Shown in pieces: positions 42,308-51,926 of a DNA stretch of 64,000 bases. The DNA is from Polynucleobacter sp. SHI8 (GTDB lineage Bacteria; Pseudomonadota; Gammaproteobacteria; Burkholderiales; Burkholderiaceae). The notes beneath the pieces are model-generated. The model was given only the letters and a program-made list of their open reading frames with translations, was not told the origin of the DNA and made no database searches. Position 1 is the stretch's first letter. Each line of letters begins with the position of its first letter. The translations under genes were made by a program, and so were the position numbers. The stretch spans positions 248,001 to 312,000 of the forward strand of contig NZ_AP027204.1 in the NCBI RefSeq assembly GCF_027944005.1, given 5' to 3'.

Positions 42308-43689
42308 CTGCAAGAGTTTAATTGGATGGCTACTTTTGTATTATAAGAATAAGCTATACAAGTACCTAAAAGGGCCGTTATCATAAATGCATAAAATGCA
42401 ACCATTCCTTTTAGGTTGATAAATTCATCTGAAAATCCAGCAACTATCTGACAAATTAAAAATATGGAACAAAGTAAGGCGCTTCGTTTAACAATGCCAT
42501 TTTTTGACTTGAGACTATGGAATGCCAAGCCCAAAGGAACTAATACTGCTAGGATATATCCAACAATACCGAATATGCCATATCTAACCATTTGGGTCAT
42601 GATTTCATTATGGAATAATGCGCTATAGACAAAATTTCTTGCATATTCTGTCGAATAGTTTTGTACTTCGATCGCATCTTTAATCGCTGTATATCCAGCA
42701 GTTCCCCAACCATAAATGGGACTTTCAGAAAAATAAAAAAAACCTAATCGTTGAAAAGTAATTCTTAAACCAACCGACGTATCAGGAGCAATACCACCCT
42801 GCCAGGGGTAAGAAATAATTTCATGAATTGCTAATGCAATCCTTTCTTGCGCTGAAGGAAAAATAACATAAATAGTTACAATAATTACAGCAGTAGTAAA
42901 AAAAGAAAATAGAAGAGTTTTACTTCTTGACCAATCAAGTTTTACACAACCAATCATGATCAATATTATTGGAATAGCTAGCCAACCTGTTCTAGACCCA
43001 GAACGAATAGATAAATAAATACCGAATGAGAATCCAAGTAAGCCCCATAATTTCATCATATTTTCTTTGAGAGTCCAACCTGAAAAGTTGATGGTGGATA
43101 AACCCATGAGCCCGAGGGTGAGGTTGATTTGACCAAATGCTAGAGGGTCTGAAAAGTAGGGTGCAAATCTTCGATCCTGAATCCAATCAGGTCTAGCTAA
43201 TTCTCGATGGTGATAAAAGGTAGACCAAAATGCTCCTATGATGATTATTGGAAGAACCCATTGAAGCCATTTACCCATATCTATTTTTCTCCAAACAACA
43301 AAGATAAATACTGGAATGAAATATAAAAATGGACTCGTGTCTAAATATGCCTTATGGGTAAATGACCATCTGCATAATTGGGACATGAAAATTGCCAAGA
43401 TATAGGCGATTAAACCTAGTATTACCCATTTAGATCTGGAATCACTGAAAACTTCTTTAATCGATTTTGGGTTTTGAGATATAGCTACCAAACTAAAAAA
43501 AGAGCTTAAGACAATCCAATATCCTGTCCAATCATTAAATGTAAGATGAAATATAGGTAATAAACAAACACTGATGAGTGCTAATTTTTCAACGATAGTT
43601 AACCTAGAAAAATAGTCATAAGGCTCATTAGGAAATAGTTCTTTTGATAACATCATAGATAAAGTTATTAATATTTGAAGATATAGCAT
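42304..43689 (-). CDS. O-antigen ligase / Wzy_C-domain membrane protein (WaaL-like)
   Basis: 461 residues from the ATG at 43689, with about eleven to twelve membrane segments. The large periplasmic loop near residues 300-370 (Y-G-W-G-T-A-G-Y, then L-F-H-N-E-I-M-T-Q) has the G-x-G and H-N-x-x motifs of the O-antigen ligase superfamily. It probably joins finished O chain to lipid A-core at the periplasmic face. A Wzy polymerase is the alternative, but an ABC exporter in this window favours ligase. Confidence 0.8.
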   Translation of the reverse strand: MLYLQILITLSMMLSKELFPNEPYDYFSRLTIVEKLALISVCLLPIFHLTFNDWTGYWIVLSSFFSLVAISQNPKSIKEVFSDSRSKWVILGLIAYILAIFMSQLCRWSFTHKAYLDTSPFLYFIPVFIFVVWRKIDMGKWLQWVLPIIIIGAFWSTFYHHRELARPDWIQDRRFAPYFSDPLAFGQINLTLGLMGLSTINFSGWTLKENMMKLWGLLGFSFGIYLSIRSGSRTGWLAIPIILIMIGCVKLDWSRSKTLLFSFFTTAVIIVTIYVIFPSAQERIALAIHEIISYPWQGGIAPDTSVGLRITFQRLGFFYFSESPIYGWGTAGYTAIKDAIEVQNYSTEYARNFVYSALFHNEIMTQMVRYGIFGIVGYILAVLVPLGLAFHSLKSKNGIVKRSALLCSIFLICQIVAGFSDEFINLKGMVAFYAFMITALLGTCIAYSYNTKVAIQLNSCS

Positions 43690-44081
43690 CAATGATAATT
43701 GACTTGGTTGACAGATCTCAATTTATCTAAATAATTGATTTTAAAATTGAAAATTAAATAATATCTTCAACGAAAAAATACTATATTTTGTAAGTCTTTT
43801 TCGAGGAATATTGAGAGCTTTCAAAAGATTACTATTTTCTTGGGGGTTATTTTCTATGTATTTCCTGATCTACTTTGAGGTAGTCTTGTTGATGTAAATA
43901 TTTTCTATTTTTTGGGGAGGGCTTCTCAAAAAATTATCGTAAGAGATGGTGCCTTCAATATACCGGGGGTTAATTTTTAATTGGTAAAAACTTGCATAAA
44001 TAGTAGTTGTAAATATCAATTAAAATTAAAGTGTTTATATCTAAATAAATAACCTTTAACCAAATAAATTTAAGACTAATT
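43690..44081. other. 392-bp AT-rich region without a gene
   Basis: This gap lies between divergent genes (ligase-like on minus, acyltransferase on plus), so it should hold both promoters. No convincing ORF is present; the small frame at its right end on the minus strand has no family features and overlaps the acyltransferase start. I saw no ops element, strong hairpin or repeat. Confidence 0.5.
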
Positions 44082-45263
44082 TTGCCAACCCCTTTCTTAT
44101 TTCTTATTCCATTTGCAATATTTATTGCACATATTACCTTAAAAGTAATACTCAGAATTTCGCCATATTTTGAAAAAACCAAACAATACGAAACTATTGA
44201 AGGTTTAAGAGGCTTTCTAGCTTTTTTTGTTTTTCTTCATCACGCATCAATATGGTACTTTTATTCTCACGGTAATGCATGGCAAACTCCACCTTCGACG
44301 TTATTTTGGTATCTGGGTTCGGGTAGTGTCATCATGTTTTTTATGGTCACCGCTTTCCTCTTCTTTGCTATTTTGAACAATAGCAAAGACAAGCCAATCG
44401 ATTGGCTTAAATTCTATATATCAAGATTCTTAAGAATTGCTCCACTTTATTATTTTTTGGTATTTTGCATGTTTTTTCTGGTGATCATACAGACTGGATT
44501 TAACTTAATTCAACCCTTACCAGACTTGATTGAGGATATTATTCATTGGTTGATGCTGAGCCTACTTACTCTTCAAAATATTAACGGGATTGATACCGAA
44601 CTCATTTTAAGTACGGTCCTTTGGACCTTGCCGTATGAGTGGATGTTTTATTTTTTGCTACCTCTTTTTGCTCTAGGTTTATTCCAAAAAAAACCGCCGA
44701 AGTATGTGTGGGTATTTATTTTGGTTGGGTTGGCTTTACTAATTAAGAACATGAACTTGGTAGTTTTTTTTGCTTTTTTCTGTGGAGCAATTTCAGTTTG
44801 GATTAGTAAAAAAGATCATCTGATTCGTTTTTCTCAGACCAAAGTTTCTTCTTTAGTAGTGCTTTTATTGATGAGCGCATTGATTTTTTTTGAGGTAAAA
44901 CCTTTTTCCGTGTTTTCTATATGTATCTTATTTATTTGTTTTGTTTTAATCGCAAGTGGAACTGACCTGTTTGGATTATTAAAGCTACCAACTGCAAAGA
45001 TGTTAGGTAATATTTCTTTTGGAATCTACTTGTCGCATATGATGGTGTTGTATATATTTTTTAAACTCATCATTGGAGTGCAAGTAATTAGCCAATTTAG
45101 TGCATTGGAGTACTGTTTATTGCTTTTATTCTTGGTACCAATTTTAACTAGTATTTGCTACCTAACTTATAGATTGATTGAGCTCCCCTTTATGTCAAAA
45201 TCGCATGCTTGGACTACTCTAATTCGCAATAAGCTTAAATTTTCTTCTAAGACTTCATATTAA
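44082..45263 (+). CDS. Acyltransferase family 3 (OafA/YrhL-like membrane acyltransferase)
   Basis: 393 residues from a TTG start, about ten membrane segments. The N-terminal T-I-E-G-L-R-G-F-L-A-F-F-V-F-L-H-H motif contains the conserved Arg and His of the family, and R-F-L-R-I-A-P-L-Y-Y is also typical. These enzymes O-acetylate surface polysaccharides at the inner membrane. The target sugar is unknown. It stands alone, transcribed away from the ligase-like gene. Confidence 0.87.
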   Translation: MPTPFLFLIPFAIFIAHITLKVILRISPYFEKTKQYETIEGLRGFLAFFVFLHHASIWYFYSHGNAWQTPPSTLFWYLGSGSVIMFFMVTAFLFFAILNNSKDKPIDWLKFYISRFLRIAPLYYFLVFCMFFLVIIQTGFNLIQPLPDLIEDIIHWLMLSLLTLQNINGIDTELILSTVLWTLPYEWMFYFLLPLFALGLFQKKPPKYVWVFILVGLALLIKNMNLVVFFAFFCGAISVWISKKDHLIRFSQTKVSSLVVLLLMSALIFFEVKPFSVFSICILFICFVLIASGTDLFGLLKLPTAKMLGNISFGIYLSHMMVLYIFFKLIIGVQVISQFSALEYCLLLLFLVPILTSICYLTYRLIELPFMSKSHAWTTLIRNKLKFSSKTSY

Positions 45264-45375
45264 TGATCAAATGAAAAACTGGCAAAAGAAATATACTTTT
45301 ATCTGCAAGCCATTTGACCATAGTGATGGTTTTAGGACCTTTTAGTATCGACTTGCCTAATCGAAGGAGAAACTT

Positions 45376-46353
45376 TTGTCTAAATTAGACTCAAAAGATA
45401 GTCTATTTATCCACGTAATCATTTTAGGATATACAAATTTTAGCCAAACTAGTAAGAAATGCTTAGACTCCATTGTTAGTGAATTCAAACGTCAAGATGT
45501 TCTATTTACTGTTATTGATAATGGTTCTCCTGATGATGCAGCAACTCAACAAGAGATCTATGCCACTCAACACCCAAATTTAAATTCAGTAGTTTTTCCT
45601 GACAATTTAGGTTTTGCAGGGGGCATGAATTTTGGAGCAAATTTAATGCCTGTTGAGTGGGTCTTGCTTTTGGGGAGTGACACAATATTTTCTAGAGGAG
45701 CATTTGAAATTCTTTATTCAGAATTAAAAATGATGTCCTCAGATATAGGTATAGTCGGACCCGTTACGAATGAAGCTGGCACATCTCAAATGATCGATTT
45801 TAGTCAGAAATCAGAGGAGATTTTGGCTCATTATGAAAGTAATCACCCTATTCGAAGCGGTTTAAATGTACCGTTATATCGCGCAGACTTCTTCTGTGTA
45901 GCCATTCGAAAATCTCTTTGGGATCAGCTGAATGGTTTATCACTAAGTTACGGTAGGGGTTATTACGAGGATTTTGATTTTTGCATGAGAGCAAAAGCTC
46001 TTGGTTATTGTATTTTGCTATTAGAAGATGTATTTGTATATCATCAGGGCAGTGCTTCTTTCAAACAAGACCCAAATCAAAAAGCCTTAATTAAAAATAA
46101 TAAAAAGATATTCATGAGCAAATTCCCAAAAGCTCAATTGCGTCATCGTAGGTTAGATAATTTGATGGTTTTGAATCATTACCTAAACCTATCCCTAGAG
46201 CAATTATCCGAAAAAGAAATTCAGTCCCGCATTAAGTTACGGTTTCAGATGGCAGACAATGATAATCCGAGAAGTTTTTGGAAAAAATGGATTTGGAAGA
46301 TTAAAGTAAAGAAAGTGCGAAAGCAATTTGAGCAATTAGGATTCAACTTTTAA
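45376..46353 (+). CDS. Glycosyltransferase family 2, rhamnosyltransferase-like
   Basis: 325 residues from a TTG start. GT-A fold of the rhamnosyl type: V-I-D-N-G-S-P-D-D near residue 52, F-P-D-N-L-G-F-A-G-G-M-N-F-G at about 74-87, the D-x-D-like L-L-G-S-D-T, and Y-E-D-F-D-F-C-M-R near 197. The nearby rfbBDAC set suggests dTDP-rhamnose as donor. A terminator-like hairpin follows the gene. Confidence 0.85.
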   Translation: MSKLDSKDSLFIHVIILGYTNFSQTSKKCLDSIVSEFKRQDVLFTVIDNGSPDDAATQQEIYATQHPNLNSVVFPDNLGFAGGMNFGANLMPVEWVLLLGSDTIFSRGAFEILYSELKMMSSDIGIVGPVTNEAGTSQMIDFSQKSEEILAHYESNHPIRSGLNVPLYRADFFCVAIRKSLWDQLNGLSLSYGRGYYEDFDFCMRAKALGYCILLLEDVFVYHQGSASFKQDPNQKALIKNNKKIFMSKFPKAQLRHRRLDNLMVLNHYLNLSLEQLSEKEIQSRIKLRFQMADNDNPRSFWKKWIWKIKVKKVRKQFEQLGFNF

Positions 46354-46433
46354 TTGACCAAGGTATTGGTTTACTTTAGCGTCTTTATAAAATAAAGAGG
46401 TTGACTAAAGGTCGACTAAAAATTTTGTAAAGC

Positions 46434-46465
46434 GGTAATAACGAAAACTTTATTACCCTTTTTTT
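46434..46465 (+). terminator. Rho-independent terminator of the GT2 gene
   Basis: GGTAATAA (46434-46441) pairs exactly with TTATTACC (46450-46457) over an 8-base loop and is followed by C and seven T. It lies 81 bp after the GT2 stop. The right arm overlaps the stop codon of the convergent gene. Confidence 0.7.
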
Positions 46466-47358
46466 AACAGTTTTTTTATTCTTTTCCAAGCCCTTGAAGA
46501 CCAAGATTTTTTTGCAAAATCTGGACGTAAAGACTCATCCCAATAGGATTGCTTAACTTCCCCAATGATCTTCTCATTTATTTGATTGGTGGGGTTATTT
46601 TGATGGAATTGATATTGCCATTCATAATGGTAAAAATGAAAAATAGGCCCAATTGGGTGAATGGGAATGGCTTGATAATTAAGAAGAGCTTCTCCATACC
46701 AACGAATTTCCATAGGAATTTTTTCAATCGCATCCCATAACCTCATATTTCTGGGGAGAAGATAGTTTGAGTAGAGACTTTCCCAGACTTTGGCAGACCA
46801 AATCATTGGTGGTGGACCAAAATCATAGTCTGGACCTTCTCTTTGGAATTCGGTTTTTAATTGTTGACTATCTGAAATGAACCCATTAATAACATCTAAC
46901 TGGCCTAAATTTTTGGCAAGGTCAAGCAATTCATGTGCATCATGCATGAGGCTATATGGATAACCGTCCTCATGCATGAAATTTTTTAATTGAAAAGGTT
47001 TAGTAAAGTAAGCATCGGAATCTAAGCAGAGATAATTCTCACAATGAAGAAAACGCCAAGCCTCAGATTTAACCACTTGCTGATTCCAATAACCTCTCAT
47101 ATTGTAATAATCATCCAATGATGAGTTTGGCATTGCGCCAACGATATCTTCATCAAGAATAAGGTGAAAGGCACCCTTATCTAAATCATTTAATGCTACA
47201 AAATTAATTGTTGATTGGAATAATTTCGAATCTGCAGCAGGAACAGATAGATAGAATGGAATTTTATCTTGATTAAAAGTCGCAATGGACTCCATTAATC
47301 TTTTGGTCCTGAGGACATCATCTTTAAAAGACTTGCAGAAAAGAATAAAAGATTGCAT
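46453..47358 (-). CDS. DUF6492-like putative glycosyltransferase
   Basis: 301 residues. It starts S-F-I-L-F-C-K-S-F-K-D-D-V-L-R and has the sugar-binding L-C-L-D-S-D-A-Y-F metal motif at about residue 108. The pattern fits the DUF6492 group, GT-A-like proteins often found in LPS clusters. The C-terminus is strongly basic (R-I-K-K-L-L-K-K-G), suggesting membrane association. Substrate unknown. It lies 89 bp downstream of the GT25 gene on the same strand, so the two probably form a pair. Confidence 0.65.
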   Translation of the reverse strand: MQSFILFCKSFKDDVLRTKRLMESIATFNQDKIPFYLSVPAADSKLFQSTINFVALNDLDKGAFHLILDEDIVGAMPNSSLDDYYNMRGYWNQQVVKSEAWRFLHCENYLCLDSDAYFTKPFQLKNFMHEDGYPYSLMHDAHELLDLAKNLGQLDVINGFISDSQQLKTEFQREGPDYDFGPPPMIWSAKVWESLYSNYLLPRNMRLWDAIEKIPMEIRWYGEALLNYQAIPIHPIGPIFHFYHYEWQYQFHQNNPTNQINEKIIGEVKQSYWDESLRPDFAKKSWSSRAWKRIKKLLKKG

Positions 47359-47447
47359 AACTACAATAATAATCTAGGCTAGTTAATTTTAAATAAACAT
47401 ATTTATCTTGTTGGTGCTTTAGGAGCAATCATTCAAGATCTGTAAGA

Positions 47448-48173
47448 TTATTTGGGGTACCAAGGTTGGGGACTAGTCATTCTATCCAACTGCCGAGCAA
47501 TTGATCGTAACGTCTTTTTAAAACCCTTTACAGGCTTTCGATCTGGCCGATCATCAATGGTAGATGGCGCTAAAGAAACCTCAACGATATAAGGTTTAAG
47601 TGCATAAACGACTAAATGATGTTTCTTCAAGTGCTCAAAATAATGATCCACAGGCTCATAAATTTCTTGAGCATTAGTGATTAGTTTTTTTGCACCTTCA
47701 GGTTTCAAAATATATGCCGCTAATCCAATTGGGTCGGCATTGTTCTTAACAATATCAAAATTACCCATATTCTCAATCACAGAGTGTCCAGTACCTTGAA
47801 GACCTTGAATTCTAAGCGCTTCCCAAGGTGTTTTAGAAGAGAAGATAAGTTGTAAGGCATCCATGAATGTACTTAGAAGAACAAAGTCATCCTCAAGTAT
47901 GAGTGTTGGACGATGCTCTAGTACGCAAAGTTCCCACGCTCTTCGGTGTGATACAAAACATCCAATCTCCGCTGAAGTAATTTGATAGCCCTGTAATTTT
48001 TGGACTTTCTTTGAGTTATATTCCTTTACTGAGGGTTGATATTGATAGCCGTCAGTTGCATCCAAAAATTCCCAATCCAAATTGAATCCTATGAATTGTT
48101 GTTCAACAGCAATTCTTCGATCAGTTGCTCTTTTTAATGAAATAACGACAATGTTTAAATTAAAAGGATTCAA
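47448..48173 (-). CDS. Glycosyltransferase family 25 (LPS biosynthesis type)
   Basis: 241 residues with the GT25 pattern: V-V-I-S-L-K-R-A-T-D-R-R near the N-terminus, S-A-E-I-G-C-F-V-S-H-R-R-A-W at about 66-79, and the L-E-D-D-F-V metal-binding segment near 95. Such enzymes add beta-linked sugars to the LPS core or branches. Its start is divergent from the exostosin-like gene at 48279. Confidence 0.85.
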   Translation of the reverse strand: MNPFNLNIVVISLKRATDRRIAVEQQFIGFNLDWEFLDATDGYQYQPSVKEYNSKKVQKLQGYQITSAEIGCFVSHRRAWELCVLEHRPTLILEDDFVLLSTFMDALQLIFSSKTPWEALRIQGLQGTGHSVIENMGNFDIVKNNADPIGLAAYILKPEGAKKLITNAQEIYEPVDHYFEHLKKHHLVVYALKPYIVEVSLAPSTIDDRPDRKPVKGFKKTLRSIARQLDRMTSPQPWYPK

Positions 48174-48278
48174 AGTTTTCTTACGAATAAAGGTATTAAT
48201 TGATGAGTTCTTGATATTCTAAACTTATATTTCCTTATGGGATAATCTAATAAAGTTAATGTGAGAAGAAAGTCATTT

Positions 48279-49313
48279 ATGAGCTATCAGGGCTACTCTT
48301 TTGAACCTGGCAGATATGAGACTAGGGCTCTTGAAAAATATTTAGGCATTACAGAACAAGTGGTGGATCTCGAAGCTTTAGTTACTTTGGCTAGTTCTTC
48401 AACTAATGAACCAATAATTATTATTGCCAGTGACTTACCGCGATATCAAACTATCTTTGATACCGCAAAACGCAAAATCATCCTTATCCATTTATCGGAT
48501 GAGGCTTATGATGTGAAACGATGCCGTTTATATCAACATCCGCAAATAAGCTTAATCGTTCGAAACAATGAAGTATTTCCGTTCTCTTTTTTGTTAATAC
48601 ATTCTTTCAAATGGTTGTATTGGTTCATTAAATGGGCTTTAGTTTACTGGGTTAAAGAGCAGTCAATTTCCAAAAACCTCGATATGGTAAGGCATACTTT
48701 TTTATCTAGACGGTATTTATTGCGTCAAATGAGAATGGCTTTATTGATTCGTAAAGTATCTGCGAAAGTGATAGGTTTTCCTCTTAATGAAACTAACTTT
48801 TATTTAGATGGAGAGACTGAGGAAGTGATTGCTAAATCGATTCCAGTTTCTTTTGCAGGAACGACCCATTCTGCAGAGCGAATCATGGCTAGTAAAACCG
48901 CACAACAACTTGGGTATTCACATGGTTATTCTGGATCTTGGGGGCCCGGGGGGCAGGGCTCATTATCATCCAAAGACTATGTGAAATTATTGAAATCGTC
49001 CGAATTCGCACTTTGTCCCAATGGGCACGTCAATCAAGACTGTTTTCGTTTTTATGAGATTATTTGCGCTGGAAGTTTACCCTTAGTTCCTGCAAGTACA
49101 CCCTATCAGCCATTTGGGTATTATCAAGCGATTTATGACCTTGATCCTCGACTTGCAGTAAACACCTTTCGAGTGGATGATGTTAAAAAACAAATGGATG
49201 CAATACCACCTGCTGATCGGGTTCAAATCCTTAAAAGACTGCAAAAAAGTATTGCATCAAAAAATGAGTATGCTAAAAGGTCTATTTCTAATTGTTTTCA
49301 TCTTCATGAATAG
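48279..49313 (+). CDS. Exostosin-like glycosyltransferase
   Basis: 344 residues from the ATG at 48279, preceded by AGAAGAAAG (a GTG at 48261 is in frame). The C-terminal half (about 215-320) has the exostosin-type S-S-E-F-A-L-C-P-N-G-H, R-F-Y-E-I-I-C-A-G-S-L-P-L-V-P pattern that forms the nucleotide-sugar site. The N-terminal part is not recognisable. It is followed 11 bp later by another glycosyltransferase and then waaC, so it likely acts on the LPS core. Confidence 0.65.
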   Translation: MSYQGYSFEPGRYETRALEKYLGITEQVVDLEALVTLASSSTNEPIIIIASDLPRYQTIFDTAKRKIILIHLSDEAYDVKRCRLYQHPQISLIVRNNEVFPFSFLLIHSFKWLYWFIKWALVYWVKEQSISKNLDMVRHTFLSRRYLLRQMRMALLIRKVSAKVIGFPLNETNFYLDGETEEVIAKSIPVSFAGTTHSAERIMASKTAQQLGYSHGYSGSWGPGGQGSLSSKDYVKLLKSSEFALCPNGHVNQDCFRFYEIICAGSLPLVPASTPYQPFGYYQAIYDLDPRLAVNTFRVDDVKKQMDAIPPADRVQILKRLQKSIASKNEYAKRSISNCFHLHE

Positions 49314-49324
49314 ACAAATTTGAC

Positions 49325-50635
49325 ATGATGGAAAAAAGAAACTGCTTACTAATTTCCCATGGCTTTAACATGGATGGTCGTGCGGCTAGCTTGACGGTTA
49401 CAGATAAAATCCCCTTTTTGCTAGAGGCTGGTGTAGAGCCTATTGTTTTAAGTGCAATAACGGGCCATCAAGATCAACAGTTAGAGCACTACCAGTTATT
49501 GCCCTGGGGTCCATCAGGACTTCGTTTTGATTTTCGACACTGGGTTGCTAAAAAATATGGGCGAGGTCTTTTTTATAAAGTATTTACACCTCTATTGTCT
49601 TTGATGTTGCTTCCTTTCACTGCTCTCGAAAAACTCTTTGTTGGTTTATCGAGTCAATCATCATGGTCTTACGCTGCTGCACACAAGGGTAAGCAACTCA
49701 TTAAAACTAAAGATATTGATTTCATCTATTCATCCGGAGGAGCTTGGTCTGCACATTACGCCGCTTGGATGATTAAACAAGCAACAGGAAAAAAATGGAT
49801 TGCAGAAATTCATGACCCGATGGTGATTCGTGATGATGTTCATGATGACGGAACGCGCCCTAGAAAAAGAAAAGACGCTCGTTTTTTACAAAAACTTGAG
49901 CGCTTGATTTGTCAAGATGCTGACCATATTTGGTGGTTTACTCAAGGGGCTTTGGACTATGCTAAGCACCGTCATCCAAAACTAGGAAATAAAGGTTTTG
50001 TGGTGTTCCCAGGAGCAAACCCACCAGGCTCTAATGAACAATTACCACCTTATAAGAAAACTGAAAAGCTACATATTGCGCATTTTGGATCGCTGGCTAA
50101 TGATAGATCCATCTCAACCGTGATTTATGCTCTACCTGAGTTCTTTATGAAGCACCCAGAAGCGCAGAGTCATTTACAAATCGATGTGTACGGTGCAGGG
50201 TTAGATGAAAAAACCCAACAAGCTGTTCAAGGCTCTCCCTATGCTCAAAATCTCGTGGCGCATGGTCGTATTGAAAATGATCCTGTTTCAGGCAAGTCAG
50301 GCCGAGAGCGCATTATGGAAATTATGCGTAGTTCGGATGTGTTGTTGATGTTACATGGCGACTACGAGTGGTGTGCAGAATATATTCCATCCAAAATGTA
50401 TGATTACTTTTGGGCATTTCGACCGATTTGGGGAATTACCAATCGCAATCCAGAACTGGATCAAATCTTACTAGATCGACACCATTATTTGAGTCATACA
50501 CTGGACAGCCAATCCATTATTACTACCCTAGAAACCATTTGGCTAGATTGGACTCATGAACAGTTACATACTCCAACAGGTGATCCTATTACCCCTGGAG
50601 ACGCAGTAAAGACCATTCTTGAGCAGATGGCATGA
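49325..50635 (+). CDS. Glycosyltransferase, GT-B type
   Basis: 436 residues: I-S-H-G-F-N-M-D-G-R-A-A-S near the N-terminus, the stretch F-I-Y-S-S-G-G-A-W-S-A-H-Y-A-A-W and a C-terminal donor domain with H-I-A-H-F-G-S-L-A-N-D-R-S. The layout resembles family 4 enzymes that add core sugars, though the E-x7-E motif is not typical. It overlaps waaC by 4 bp, so the pair is co-translated and probably works on the inner core. Confidence 0.72.
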   Translation: MMEKRNCLLISHGFNMDGRAASLTVTDKIPFLLEAGVEPIVLSAITGHQDQQLEHYQLLPWGPSGLRFDFRHWVAKKYGRGLFYKVFTPLLSLMLLPFTALEKLFVGLSSQSSWSYAAAHKGKQLIKTKDIDFIYSSGGAWSAHYAAWMIKQATGKKWIAEIHDPMVIRDDVHDDGTRPRKRKDARFLQKLERLICQDADHIWWFTQGALDYAKHRHPKLGNKGFVVFPGANPPGSNEQLPPYKKTEKLHIAHFGSLANDRSISTVIYALPEFFMKHPEAQSHLQIDVYGAGLDEKTQQAVQGSPYAQNLVAHGRIENDPVSGKSGRERIMEIMRSSDVLLMLHGDYEWCAEYIPSKMYDYFWAFRPIWGITNRNPELDQILLDRHHYLSHTLDSQSIITTLETIWLDWTHEQLHTPTGDPITPGDAVKTILEQMA

Positions 50636-51663
50636 ATATTCTGATTGTTAAATTATCTTCTTTAGGAGATGTTCTACATAACTTACCGATTGTGTGGGAT
50701 ATACGCAAGCAGTATCCTGATGCCAGGTTAGATTGGGTGATAGAAGAAGCCTATGTGGAACTGATTACACCACTTCTTACAACCCAGAACTTCAAAGGTA
50801 TTGACCACATCATTCCTTTAAGTTTGCGCAGACTCCGTAAAGAACTTAAGTATCGGGGTTGGAGTTCCATCTTGCAAGACATTCAATCGCAAAAGAAACA
50901 GTTACAAGCTATTCAGTACGATGTTGTTATAGAAACCCAAGGTCTTCTTAAATCTGCTTTGATTACAGCCTTGGCAAAAAAATCATCTCAAGCAATTGTT
51001 TCTGGTATCGGTAATCGTACTGAAGACTCTGGTTATGAGCCTCTATCTAGATTGTTTTATACCAAGAGCGTCAAGGTCCCACTCCAATATCATGCCGTTG
51101 ATCGTTCAAGAGCCGTTGCGGCTGGAGGACTTGGAACTCAATTACCTAATAGGGATGAGTCGCCACCGCAGTTTTATCCACCCACATTAATCAATTCTCT
51201 TGCTCATCTGCCTAATCCTCTTGGGCTTGATGGGGGTTCTTATGTCATGTGTTTTCATGCGACGGCAAGACTTGCTAAAAGTTGGTCGAATGATAATTGG
51301 ATTGCAATTGCAAAAGAATTATCACTTCGAGGTTTAATCATGGTATTTCCTTGGGGTAATCCTAAGGAAAAACTCATCAGTGAACAACTGGCTAAAGAGG
51401 TTCCTAATGCCATCGTTCCTGAAGCTTTTTCGATTCAGGATGCTTTTGTCATTAATGCACAAGCCAAATTAGTCATTGGTGTGGATACTGGTTTGACCCA
51501 TCTAGCAGCGGTTTTGGGTGTTCCCACGATAGAACTCTATATCGATTCACCTAGATGGAAGACAGAAGGTTATTGGAGTCATCAAGTCATCAATCTTGGA
51601 GATAAGCAGCAAGCTCCAACTTTAGAAGAAGTTATTACAGCAGCTACCTGTCTCCTTACCTAG
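50632..51663 (+). CDS. waaC: LPS heptosyltransferase I
   Basis: 343 residues, GT9 family: N-terminal I-L-I-V-K-L-S-S-L-G-D-V-L-H-N-L-P, then D-W-V-I-E-E-A-Y and the C-terminal V-I-G-V-D-T-G-L-T-H-L-A-A nucleotide-sugar site. It adds the first L-glycero-D-manno-heptose to Kdo of the inner core. Heptose implies the cell makes a standard heptose-containing core to which the O chains of this window are attached. Confidence 0.93.
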   Translation: MNILIVKLSSLGDVLHNLPIVWDIRKQYPDARLDWVIEEAYVELITPLLTTQNFKGIDHIIPLSLRRLRKELKYRGWSSILQDIQSQKKQLQAIQYDVVIETQGLLKSALITALAKKSSQAIVSGIGNRTEDSGYEPLSRLFYTKSVKVPLQYHAVDRSRAVAAGGLGTQLPNRDESPPQFYPPTLINSLAHLPNPLGLDGGSYVMCFHATARLAKSWSNDNWIAIAKELSLRGLIMVFPWGNPKEKLISEQLAKEVPNAIVPEAFSIQDAFVINAQAKLVIGVDTGLTHLAAVLGVPTIELYIDSPRWKTEGYWSHQVINLGDKQQAPTLEEVITAATCLLT

Positions 51664-51688
51664 GAATTGTTCAAAAGCTTCGTTTTGC

Positions 51689-51865
51689 TCATTCATTTAA
51701 TCCATGAAAGGGGTCACGCTGTTTCTCAACTGTATTTCTGTCTTGAGAACTTAAAAAGCCATCAGGCGTAGGGGATGATTTTATTACTGATAAAAGTTCT
51801 TCCCAATCAGAGTCCATTGGGTTTTGAGTTAAATCAATTTCAAAATTATCGATGACAAAAACTCC
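51689..51865 (-). pseudogene. VapB/AbrB-type antitoxin remnant
   Basis: An open frame on the minus strand reads F-V-I-D-N-F-E-I-D-L-T-Q-N and ends with W-E-E-L-L-S-V-I-K, D-G-F-L, Q-R-D-P-F-H-G, the pattern of VapB antitoxin C-termini. The N-terminal AbrB DNA-binding half is missing: a stop codon (complement of 51866-51868) precedes it and no ATG starts the conserved part until residue D-S-D-W. No PIN toxin follows, since waaC ends there. It is either a decayed locus or chance similarity. The rest of the gap between waaC and tolC shows nothing else. Confidence 0.4.
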
Positions 51866-51926
51866 TTAAAAGGTAATGAAGATCCAAATTGAATGAAGAA
51901 AAACTAGAATTTAACTTTAGAACAGT

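Noticed and set aside
42304..43689. A Wzy O-antigen polymerase
   Set aside because: The family is shared with ligases, but the ABC exporter makes a separate polymerase unnecessary for that polymer, so ligase is preferred; this is not certain.
43970..44182. A 70-residue minus-strand ORF in the gap before the acyltransferase
   Set aside because: It overlaps the acyltransferase start, shows no motif, and lies in AT-rich sequence where such frames occur by chance.
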